Below are positions 1-6,655 of a stretch of 10,000 bases of DNA, piece after piece. The position numbers and the translations under genes were made by a program. Location: contig BLFN01000199.1 in the NCBI GenBank assembly GCA_014634225.1, positions 1,811,178-1,821,177 on the forward strand, read 5' to 3'. The notes below the pieces were generated by a model. The model was not told where the DNA came from. It worked only from the letters and a program-made list of their open reading frames with translations, and ran no database searches. Position 1 is the stretch's first letter. Every line of letters starts with the position of its first letter. Source of the DNA: Acropora yongei (taxonomy: Eukaryota; Cnidaria; Anthozoa; Scleractinia; Acroporidae).

Positions 1-676
1 AATTCATACGTCAGCTGTTTCCATTGTCTTGAGCTTTCATCGGACTTGTTCCATCCCTCGTTGACGGCACTCACTACCATTTGTAATTCTGTGTCCTTCT
101 TTCTAGCCTCTTGGATTTCCTCAATGGATAGCAATGTACTGTCCTTTTTGATGAAGTTCACATGCTCCTCCACAAACTTTACTTCAGTTGCCAGAGAGGT
201 CACTGGCAATCTGGACAAACCATAAGCCATATTTCCAGTCCCTGGTTCATATATGAGCTCGCCATGCAATCCTCTCCAGTTGAATCGACTGTAACAATTT
301 GGTGTTGTTACTGTAACATGACGACCGCAGATATAAGTATGCATCTTTTGCAGTCCATAAAGTACAGCTAAAGCCTCACATTCGATCTGCACATTTCTTT
401 TCTCCACATCTGTTAAGCTTCGTGATGCATAAGCAACAGGGCACATTTGCTTATCTACCTCTTGAAAAAGCACACAACCCAGGCCACAGGGGCTGGCATC
501 AACTACTAACTTGATTTCTGCTTCCATTGAGTCGTGGGCTAAACACGTGGCTTTGATTATCAGTTACTTAATTCCTTTGTAGGCTGATTTCTCTGCATGC
601 TGTTGTCCTCCTCCATAGTACTTCCTTTTGTGTAAGCTTCCTAAGGGAGGCAATAACGGTGGCTAGATGAGGCACA
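1..676 (-). pseudogene. Gypsy pol fragment: RT connection, RNase H with internal deletion, integrase linker
   Basis: Read on the minus strand, the connection motif YVPHLATVIASLRKLTQKEV lies at about 678-619. A one-base frameshift follows near 610-620, then an in-frame TAA near 572-570, and from there the frame is open to the window edge. RNase H motifs are clear: VVDASPCGLG with the first catalytic Asp (about 506-477) and the IECEALAVLYGLQK helix with the catalytic Glu (about 392-351). After GRHVTVTTPN about 25-30 residues are missing, which removes the segment that normally carries the third catalytic Asp. The segment resumes in frame at a LIYEPGTGNMAYGLSRLP-type end, where the usual last Asp is also absent. 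The remainder (about 190-1) is charged linker sequence leading to the integrase. RNase H would degrade the RNA strand of the reverse-transcription hybrid; this copy should be dead. Confidence 0.85.
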
Positions 677-680
677 TATT
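677..680. repeat. Left target-site duplication (TATT) of the Harbinger element
   Basis: TATT directly precedes the left terminus of the DNA transposon and is repeated directly after the right terminus at 5436-5439. Harbinger elements usually duplicate three bases, so the fourth matching base may be chance or may reflect a one-base uncertainty in the element end. With one copy removed, the surrounding Gypsy reading frame is continuous. Confidence 0.65.
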
Positions 681-706
681 AGCTGCGGACGTTACACTAG
701 CCATTT
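681..706 (+). repeat. Left terminal inverted repeat of Harbinger
   Basis: The left end contains GCTGCGG, three extra bases (ACG) and then TTACACTAGCC. The reverse complement of the right end reads GATGTGG followed directly by TTACACTAGACC. The two ends thus match across about 20 bases when a three-base insertion and a few substitutions are allowed. These ends are the expected binding and cleavage sites of the transposase. Confidence 0.65.
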
Positions 707-984
707 TGCTGTTGGGTAAGTCATTTTTACCCACAGGGAAGCATTTTTTTATGTGTAACCAATCTGCCCAAAGTCAAATTGCCTGTGGGAAATTTCCATG
801 GATACATAAAAAAGAATAAAATAATTGCCCATGACAGTTCCAGATGTAAGTCTTATGGTTAACAAGACCCCAGAGTGGCTCAACCAATCACAAGATTGGT
901 GAATGCAAGGAAACTTCTTGCTGTAATGAACTGTGTAAACAACATTTCAAAGTGGACAGACTGCAAATGATAGTAGTTGCTAAA

Positions 985-1042
<58 letters not shown>

Positions 1043-1146
1043 ACAATTGGTTTCGGCTCCATTAAATCCTACATGACTGGCTTTTGCACAATGATGGAGT
1101 ATTTTTCACATTTCCATTTGTATCATAGATTATACTTTAATTTGAT
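707..1146. other. Harbinger left subterminal region, non-coding
   Basis: I see no gene in this stretch. It contains a second GTGTAAC (753-759), the inverted form of the GTTACAC in the terminal repeat. There are also two short inverted pairs: CCCACAGG (730-737) with CCTGTGGG (782-789), and a T-run plus ATGT (744-754) with ACATAAAAAA (804-813). The order is interleaved, not nested. It most likely holds transposase-binding sites and the promoter of the Myb-like gene; that role is inferred from position only. Confidence 0.5.
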
Positions 1147-2085
1147 ATGGCATTTCCTGTTTCTACAGTAATGATATCAAACAGGATCCTGCTAGCTGTT
1201 CAGTACAGAAATGGATATCTGTTTGAGCAGCGTATGATGCAGCGAGGTGTTGAGCAAGCTGGCCCTTCCTACATTGTGCAAGAACCGCCAAATGTAAATC
1301 AGTATCAGCAGTTTCCTTGTTTTCCCGTAGGAGGTCAGTTCCAGTTTCTTCCGTCTGGTCCTCCTTTTAGCCCAGCCGAAAGCACCAGCAGTTGCAGATC
1401 TTTACCAAGTGAATCCACTGAAGCAAAAAGCAAATGTTGTAGCTGGTCAAATCCAGAGGTGAAATGCCTGATATCAGTTTACAAACAATTAGAAGAGAAG
1501 TGTATGGGAGAGTATCATGGATGAATTTATTCACTTGTGCAGGGAAGCTGGAATCGACACATCAAAAACTTTAGTGCAGATTAAAGAAAAATGGAGAGGC
1601 ATATTTGATAAATACAAAACTGTCAGTGACATCAACAACAGGACTGGACGAGACCACAAGACCTGCAAATTTTACAATGACATCAATGAATTCATGGCCA
1701 GCTCAGACAAAGTCAACCCAAAATTTGTGAAGGAAACTAATGTGGCTTCACAGAAGAGAAAAGGCAGCGAAGAAGTGAGTGCGCGTGAGGAAGGTGATTG
1801 TGTAGCAACAACTGCTGATCCTATTACTGATATAGAACCAGGAGAAGGTCAGGTCTTCAACGAAAAAAGCGGAAGACGTCAAGTATCGATTCCATGGACA
1901 CAGAAAATGCCCTACTCCACATTTTTCAGGCCCAGCAAGAGGCATTTCAAAGATCAAAAGAGAAAGAAGAATGAATGCTGCAGGCTATGATGAAGTCTCA
2001 AGAAGATGCTCAGAGGAGACACCAGGAATTTACTGTCACTGTTCAATTAGTGAAATTAGGGGACATTTTTGCTTCCAAAAAGTAA
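1147..2085 (+). pseudogene. Myb/SANT-like DNA-binding protein of the Harbinger element, frameshifted
   Basis: This is the accessory gene of the Harbinger transposon. The N-terminal part (1147-1524) is rich in Pro, Gln and Ser and reaches the first helix of a Myb/SANT-like (Myb_DNA-bind_4 type) domain, WSNPEVKCLISVYKQ at about 1444-1488. A frameshift and loss of about ten residues occur near 1496-1503. The domain resumes in the next frame with VWESIMDEF and continues through KTLVQIKEKWRGIFDKYK and DKVNPKFVKET (to about 1737). A second frameshift near 1870-1892 moves the conserved C-terminal coiled-coil-like tail (ALLHIFQAQQEAFQRS, about 1906-1954) to a third frame. That tail is interrupted by a TGA at 1972-1974 and ends with TAA at 2083-2085. 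The start codon is uncertain: ATG 1147 is simply the first in frame. The known role of the family is binding the element ends and bringing the transposase into the nucleus. Confidence 0.85.
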
Positions 2086-2363
2086 ATTTTACTTGTTAAC
2101 TACTCGTTTTAGAAAATAGGGAAGTATTTGAATGGTGTTGTCAGGATTTGTTGATATTTGAATTTGCACTACTTTTATGCAAATGTTCTTAATTTGTTAC
2201 CACCTTACAGTGACACAGAATCGGTGTTATGTTTGACAGTCTATGTTTTTTTCCAGAGATAAAAGTTAAGTTTAACCATAATTTACAGGTATTGCATTCA
2301 TTTTCATGAAATGTGGTATCTGACTTTTTAACCAGGTTTTAAGCCTGGCAAAAGTACACTACT
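2086..2363. other. Spacer between the two convergent Harbinger genes
   Basis: These 278 AT-rich bases separate the 3' end of the Myb-like gene from the 3' end of the transposase gene. They would serve as the 3' UTRs and polyadenylation region for both strands. I see no coding sequence or strong repeat in them. Confidence 0.6.
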
Positions 2364-2998
2364 TCACTGGGTTGCCACGTGTTCAATAACAGCTTGCAGC
2401 ACACCTCTAGCAGCTTGTGTGGGTGCACCAACATCATTGTGATTGTCACCTTCTAAATGAAGGGTAGGCTCCATGTGATTGTTGTCATCTTCTGCTGCCC
2501 AATTTTAAGTCACGTAAGCGCAACATTCGGGCATCATACAGGCTTCCAGGGAATCCTGCTGCAATGAATGAAAATAGTCCTGTATAACCCACTACCCTTT
2601 GAACAAGACAGCTATAGAAATGTTTGCGGTTGAAATCATCCTCATGATTGATTAGTGGTGCTTTGATTGGTATACGACTTCTGTCAATCGCCGCAACTAC
2701 ATTTGGAACCTTGCTCTTCATGGAAAATCCTTGGACTTTTTTTTTATGAGATCTGCTCTTGGAGAAGGGAACGTGAATTTGTTTTGAAAGTTGCAGAGGT
2801 CTTGCACAAATTCGTGGCAGCAGCTAATTACTGTAGGTTTTGCTAGTCCCATCATCAATCCACAAGATCGGTAGCACTTTCCAGTTGCTACATGCCATAG
2901 ACTAGCAGCCACCCACTTATGGACTGGAATAGCATTGCATATCTTGGTGTTTTGATGTTCCATGTTTGGCCCTACAAGCTGGCCAATAAATTCAAAGT
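2364..2998 (-). pseudogene. HARBI1-type transposase, central and C-terminal part
   Basis: Read from 2998 downwards on the minus strand, the sequence gives NFEFIGQLVGPNMEHQNT, the helix-rich region before the catalytic core, and then AIPVHKWVAASLWHVATGKCYRS. A one-base frameshift lies in a run of nine A (plus-strand T, 2737-2745). The DDE core (DDE_Tnp_4 type) continues in the next frame: VPNVVAAIDRSRIPIKAP with the first catalytic Asp (about 2708-2655), NRKHFYSC, and GFPGSLYDARMLRL with the second catalytic Asp (about 2551-2510). The frame then closes. A C-terminal-like acidic segment, WAAEDDNNHMEP onwards, continues in another frame to TGA at 2366-2364. About 100 residues between the second Asp and the C-terminus are missing, including the third catalytic residue, so this enzyme could not cut DNA. 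The N-terminal part lies on the far side of the LINE (4953-5073). Confidence 0.88.
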
Positions 2999-4333
2999 TC
3001 CTATTAGCAACCTTCAGTTCATCCCAAAAATTACGGAGAGGGCTGTCTTCGACCAAGTGTATAGTCATATTACTGACAATGATCTGTTTCCTGTGCTACA
3101 GTCTGCCTATAGGAAAGGGCACAACAAGGAAACAGCACTACTGGGAGTTGTAAATGATATTTTGTCCAACATGAATAAGCGACACGTGTCAATTCTTGTG
3201 TTGCTCGATCTGAGTGTGGCATTTGACACTGTCGACCATACCATATGGTTAGGCCGATTCGAGACCTCATTTGGCATCACGGACGCTGCTCTTGCATGTT
3301 TTGCATCGTATCTATCTGGACGTAGCCAACGTTTGTCAGTAAATGGAGAGAGATTGGATGGTTATCCGTTGCCAGTTGGTGTTCCTCAGGGTTTGTGTCT
3401 CAGGGCCCCTACCCTTCAGTGCCTATGCCAGCAAGCTTTTCGAGGTCATCAAATTGTACCTGCCCAATGCCCAGGCATTCGCTGATGATACTCAGCTTTA
3501 TCTTTCCTTCTACTCAGACAACTCCCTCAGTCAAGCAGAGGCAGTACATGATGTGGAACAATGTATTCGCGCTATAAGGCGTGGATGCACGCTGACAAAC
3601 TGAAACTTAATGAGAACAAAACTGAGGTCATGTTAATCGGAACCCGCCAACAACTTTAATAAGGAAAGTCAACCTAACTACTCTGACTGTTGATGATACT
3701 AGTGTTGCCACTGTAGATAAGGTGCAAAATCTCGGAGTTTGGTTTGACTCGTAGCTGAATTTTAATGTACGCATTACGAAAACATGTACTCTGTCCTTTT
3801 GTTCACTATACAAAATTAGACACATTAGAAAGTACCTTTCGTACAAGAGTGCACAAACACTAATCTTGGCACCAGTAATTGGATACCTAGACTACTGTAA
3901 TAGTCTACTGTACGGCTTACCGGCCAGTTATATGCAACACTTGTTGCAACAGGTTCAAAACGCTGCCGCAAGGCTCATCTTCAATACCATGCGTTTTGAT
4001 CATATTTCTCCTGTTATGAAAGACTTGCATTGGCTACCAGTCAAATACCGTATAATGTTTAAATTGGTTGTATGTACATTCAAAGCTCTACATGGTAGTG
4101 CTCCCACCTATATTCATCAGTTAATTAGACCTAAGCCACAGTCAAATTATAACCCGAGATCAAATACAAAACACTTACTGCTTGATCTGCCCAACAAGAC
4201 CGAGAAAACAACAGGAGACAGGGCGTTCTTTGCAGCCGCCCCGACCCTGTGGAACTCCCTCCCAGATGAGTTGAGAGCTTTAGACAGTCTAAAAACGTTT
4301 ATGGCACAGCTAAAAACTTATTATTTTAAATAA
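2999..4333 (+). pseudogene. LINE ORF2 reverse transcriptase (endonuclease lost), multiply frameshifted
   Basis: The protein is the RT and C-terminal part of ORF2 of a CR1/jockey-clade LINE. The finger/palm region has SNLQFIPKITERAVFDQVY and QSAYRKGHNKETALL. The A motif LLDLSVAFDTVDH with catalytic Asp lies at about 3200-3240, and the B region PVGVPQG at about 3373-3393. A frameshift near 3393-3403 follows, then AQAFADDTQLYLSF with the catalytic FADD box (about 3469-3510). Another frameshift near 3575 leads to MHADKLKLNENKTEVML, followed by two stops at about 3657-3662 and a shift into the VDKVQNLGVWFDS thumb region. A TAG near 3752-3754 precedes the conserved C-terminal block GYLDYCNSLLYGLP, LHWLPVKYRI and APTLWNSLPDELR, ending at TAA 4331-4333. 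All three RT aspartates remain, but the frame is broken at least four times. Confidence 0.9.
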
Positions 4334-4358
4334 GCTAATTATTAGCTTTTAGCTTTTA

Positions 4359-4819
4359 AAGTGGTACTATGATCAAAAAGTCACCTTACCCTTTCTTTTA
4401 TATTTCAAAAGTATGTATTGTAGGTACCTAGCATGCCTAATTTTAAGCCATGACTTTGACGAGAAGTCAAACAATGCAACAACTTGACAGCATAATCTTT
4501 TCCAAGGCGAGCGTAGACAAAAACACATGGCTAAGGGTAAAACATGACCATCGCACTCCTCTTCTGCATGCTTAATTAGCCACGTTTGTTTAAATGTCTT
4601 GATTGGATGACGTCATATCCACCCTCGACCCAACTCTCTTTTGAACACGGCCATTTTTGAATTGAGTAATGACGGGCAATTGTTTTGAGAATTCCTAGTT
4701 CAAAAAGTCGGACTTCTTGTCAAAATCATAGCCTACAATTTGGTATGGCAGGTACTTCTAAATCAATCTTTCGAAATGTAAAAGAAAAGGTGAGGTGATT
4801 TTTGATCATAGTACCACTT
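4359..4819. mobile_element. MITE with long terminal inverted repeats, inserted in the LINE 3' UTR
   Basis: AAGTGGTACTATGATCAAAA starts at 4359, and its reverse complement ends at 4819, with only small differences over the following 40-50 bases (a Ca/Tc-rich stretch, then a TTTTCTTT-like run). A second, inner inverted pair lies at about 4418-4470 and 4690-4742, both versions containing ATTGTAGG and a TTTGACGAGAAGTC-like block. The element is about 460 bases long and has no coding capacity, so it is a non-autonomous DNA transposon. TTAA occurs at both borders (4356-4359 and 4818-4821) and may be the target-site duplication, although it leaves the inverted ends one base asymmetric. The superfamily cannot be fixed from this copy alone. 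LINE 3' UTR sequence lies on both sides. Confidence 0.8.
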
Positions 4820-4952
4820 AAACCTATAGTATTTTTAACATATCATTCATTCATTTTCTTGTAATATTATAAGCATTGTAATGTAAAGGGCATTAGATCA
4901 TATACTTATGTATTTTGCACTATATAAATAATAAAGTTATGTTATGTTATTT
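4820..4952 (+). other. LINE 3' UTR end and short-repeat tail
   Basis: After the MITE the LINE 3' UTR resumes and ends with TTGCACTATATAAATAATAA (4915-4934), an AATAAA at 4930-4935, and about three TTATG-type units. Such a 3' terminus is the recognition end for the LINE reverse transcriptase. The exact junction with Harbinger DNA is blurred by the AT-rich tail, by about five bases. Confidence 0.75.
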
Positions 4953-5073
4953 TATGAGACACTCTAAAGTTCTCTTTCCACCAGTGGTCAATCACTCTGT
5001 CATTTAGAAGTTGTCGGAACCAGTTCTGTGGACATGGAAATACCCAAGCACACCTTTTCTGGCGAGCGGCAAG
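4953..5073 (-). pseudogene. HARBI1-type transposase, N-terminal part (upstream of the LINE)
   Basis: Read from 5073 downwards, the minus strand encodes RQKRCAWVFPCPQNWFRQLL and RVIDHWWKENFRVSH, the typical N-terminal region of HARBI1-like transposases. It runs up to the LINE tail. The protein continues at 2998 with the NFEFIGQLVGP block, with perhaps two to four residues lost at the junction. A TGA at 5076-5074 closes the frame upstream. The true start must come from another frame or from an upstream exon; a TATATTTTAG acceptor-like sequence (about 5092-5083 on the minus strand) would allow a splice, but this is inference. Confidence 0.82.
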
Positions 5074-5076
5074 TCA

Positions 5077-5410
5077 ACATCTAAAATATAAATGGGAGAG
5101 TTACAAGGACTGAAGAAAGCGTGACTGAAGTTGCCGTCTTCGCTGTCTTCTTTAAATGAAGCGCTGAATTGCTGAACTTAATTGAGGTGGACGATTTTTA
5201 TAAGAGAAGCGCCGTGACAATTACTGAAATTAAGCCAAAGAAAATTTCGTCGTTCAGATCTTTCATGTTTACATGCAGGTAAGTTTCCTGCCAAAACAAG
5301 TCAACGCTTACTATCCCCTTGTGTAATTTATAAGCGTGTAACTGCGGACGGGAGTCGAACATAACCCAAGGTAAACCCAACCCCTGCTGTAACCCCAAGG
5401 TTCCCCATGG
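5077..5410. other. Harbinger right subterminal region
   Basis: This is presumably the promoter and 5' UTR side of the transposase gene. It shows no convincing protein; a 66-codon minus-strand frame at 5198-5398 has no recognisable motif. GTGTAACTGCGGACG occurs at about 5336-5350; its CTGCGGACG part is identical to 683-691 in the left terminus, and GTGTAAC is the inverted core of the terminal repeat. It is a candidate internal transposase- or Myb-binding site. Confidence 0.55.
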
Positions 5411-5435
5411 CCAAGAGGTCTAGTGTAACCACATC
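5411..5435 (-). repeat. Right terminal inverted repeat of Harbinger
   Basis: Reading inward on the minus strand gives GATGTGGTTACACTAGACCT, which matches the left end from GCTGCGG onward except for the three-base ACG insertion there. The CTAGTGTAAC core lies at 5420-5429. It is followed by the TATT copy at 5436-5439. Confidence 0.65.
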
Positions 5436-5439
5436 TATT
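5436..5439. repeat. Right target-site duplication (TATT) of Harbinger
   Basis: This is the second copy of the TATT found at 677-680. Immediately to its right, minus-strand Gypsy sequence begins (FLSSITYLM-like end of the RT connection). Confidence 0.65.
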
Positions 5440-6235
5440 GCATCAAGTATGTGATGCTACTGAGGAAGTGAGAGTAGTGCCTTGATCCTCTGGCAAGGGT
5501 GCCTCGAGAATGGCTTTTACCTTCTCTGGATCTGGACGAACCCCAGCAGCTGAAATAACATGTCCTAGGAGTTTCAAATAGGACACTCCCATAACACATT
5601 TCTTTGCATTCAGCCTAAGCCCCAAGGCCAGCACGGTATCCAACATGACCTGTAGGTTCCTCCAGTGTTTTTCTCTGGTCGATCCATACACAATGACATC
5701 ATCAAAGTAGTTCAGCACACAAGCCAGTCCTTCACATATTATGCTCATCAATCTTCGATATGTCTCAGGAGCTGACACCAACCCAAATGGCAACCTTTTA
5801 AACTGGTAGACCTTTCCAGCCACCATAAACGGAGTAATCTCTCTTGATCCCTCTGACAGCCGTATCTGGCAATATGCTTTCCTCAGGTCCAATGTTGAAA
5901 ACCTTCTTTGCTCCACTGAGTTGACGCAGCAGATCTTGGATCCAGGGAAACCTTTTTCGTATTACAGCCTTATTTGCCTCTCTGAGATCTACACATTTCA
6001 GCTCACCATTTCCTTTGTAAGCAATGTGTACTGGTGATACCCACAACGCTCCAGTTGCGTCTTCAATCACATCTTCAAGTGTCATTCTTTCAATTTTTTC
6101 TTTTATTCTTTATTCTAAAGGTGCAGGCACTGGTCATTGTCTCTGAACTTTCGGAGGCACTTCCTTGTTGACTTTGATATCATATTCATAGCTCTTGAAC
6201 ACTCCCAACTCTGCTAAAAGATGTCTGCATACTCC
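5440..6235 (-). pseudogene. Gypsy reverse transcriptase, frameshifted
   Basis: The N-terminal approach region (about 6235-6090) reads EYADIF, a frameshift, LGVFKSYEYDIKVNKEVPPK, and two stops at about 6138 and 6114. The RT fingers follow: RIKEKIERMTLEDVIEDATG, WVSPVHIAYKGNGELKCVDL and REANKAVIRKRFP (to about 5945). A frameshift near 5900-5912 leads to the A motif FSTLDLRKAYCQIRLSEGS with its catalytic Asp, then the B region FKRLPFGLVSAPETYRR, the YFDDVIVYG catalytic box (about 5717-5691), and LLGHVISAAGVRPDPEK (to about 5520). A last frameshift near 5470 gives the FLSSITYLM connection piece at the transposon border. All three catalytic aspartates are kept. This enzyme copies the element RNA into DNA in cytoplasmic particles; the broken frame makes function here very unlikely. 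Confidence 0.9.
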
Positions 6236-6655
6236 TGTAAGATACACTCCCTCTTATTTGATGGACTGTCATTTCTACTAGTTTCCCATTAATTTCAACA
6301 TCAATCGTAAAGTTGAGTCCCCCTTCATTACTAGCAAAGTAAACGTATTTGTGGTGGTACTCGTCTGTATCCTGGCATGTCTCCTGTACAGCCTTCACAT
6401 TGTGCTCCTCTTTATCTGCACAACTTGATGTGCAGTATTTTGGGTAGTGTCCAATCCTTTTGCATTTCTTACACTCAGCACCTTTAGCTCGGCATTTGTC
6501 ATCATTAGCCAGATGATTATCCCTTCCACATCTAAAACAGCTCTTTGTTTTTGCTTTTGGTAATGTATTAGTTCTCTCGTACTTGTTTATCTGATCCACA
6601 TCAGATTTTTCTGGGAAACTTTGAGATTTCTCTCCTCAAGTAGCAATGTATCCTT
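6236..6655 (-). pseudogene. Gypsy zinc-knuckle domain and truncated protease
   Basis: The frame from about 6655 to 6240 encodes a basic linker, then CFRCGRDNHLANDDKC (C-x2-C-x4-H-x6-C, about 6540-6493). A canonical C-x2-C-x4-H-x4-C knuckle, CKKCKRIGHYPKYC, follows at about 6474-6433. The knuckles are nucleocapsid motifs that bind the element RNA. After an acidic spacer, GLNFTIDVEINGKLVEMTV (about 6327-6271) is the strand that normally leads straight to the Asp-Thr/Ser-Gly active site of the retropepsin. Here the next residues are HQIRGSV and no DTG/DSG is present. A few residues later the sequence is already at the start of the RT region. A deletion has therefore removed most of the protease and the following linker. 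Confidence 0.82.

Larger units (their letters stand above)
1..680 (-). mobile_element. Ty3/Gypsy retrotransposon, downstream pol segment (left part of a split copy)
   Basis: This is the 3'-ward half of a minus-strand Ty3/Gypsy element. It starts at 680, next to the Harbinger insertion, and runs off the left edge of the window. It begins in the reverse transcriptase/RNase H connection, continues through RNase H and ends in the linker before the integrase. The matching 5'-ward half lies at 5436-7117 on the same strand. When the intervening transposon and one copy of the four-base duplication are ignored, the connection motif continues from one half to the other in one frame. No 3' LTR is visible, so it must lie to the left of the window. 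The family identification is from residue patterns; the pairing of the two halves is inferred from frame, strand and duplication. Confidence 0.85.
2999..4952 (+). mobile_element. 5'-truncated CR1/jockey-like LINE inserted in the Harbinger transposase
   Basis: This non-LTR retrotransposon lies in plus orientation. Its 5' end breaks directly into the reverse transcriptase at PISNLQF (about 3000); the endonuclease and everything upstream are absent, as is usual for target-primed reverse transcription that stops early. The 3' end has the style of CR1/L2-type elements: a TATATAAAT motif, AATAAA at 4930-4935 and a few TTATG-type tail repeats to about 4952. The left flank (2997 downwards) and right flank (4956 upwards) are both minus-strand HARBI1 transposase, which shows an insertion into that gene. 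I cannot find a clear target-site duplication. A MITE is nested in the 3' UTR. Confidence 0.88.
681..5435. mobile_element. PIF/Harbinger DNA transposon, decayed, with a LINE nested inside
   Basis: The element spans 4,755 bases; without the nested LINE (about 1,950 bases) it is about 2.8 kb, a usual size for autonomous Harbingers. It has the two-gene plan of the superfamily: a Myb/SANT-like DNA-binding protein on the plus strand and a HARBI1-type DDE transposase on the minus strand, transcribed towards each other. The ends carry inverted repeats sharing the ten-base core GTTACACTAG and a flanking C/T-TGYGG motif, and TATT lies outside each end. In this superfamily both proteins are needed for transposition: the Myb-like protein takes the transposase to the nucleus and the terminal DNA. 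Both genes here are broken, so the copy is non-autonomous. It lies inside the Gypsy pol gene and is therefore younger than the Gypsy copy. Confidence 0.85.

Noticed and set aside
162..371. Plus-strand frame of 69 codons
   Set aside because: It is antisense to the RNase H region, which has clear motifs on the minus strand.
2999..3068. Minus-strand MTIHLVEDSPLR start as the N-terminus of the transposase
   Set aside because: These bases are LINE sequence read backwards; the real N-terminal part of the transposase is at 4953-5073 beyond the LINE.
3070..3270. Minus-strand frame of 66 codons within the LINE
   Set aside because: It is antisense to the LINE reverse transcriptase, whose motifs are clear on the plus strand.
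3866..4333. Separate 155-residue gene
   Set aside because: It is the C-terminal part of the LINE ORF2, separated from the rest only by a premature TAG; its apparent start is a TTG inside the conserved frame.
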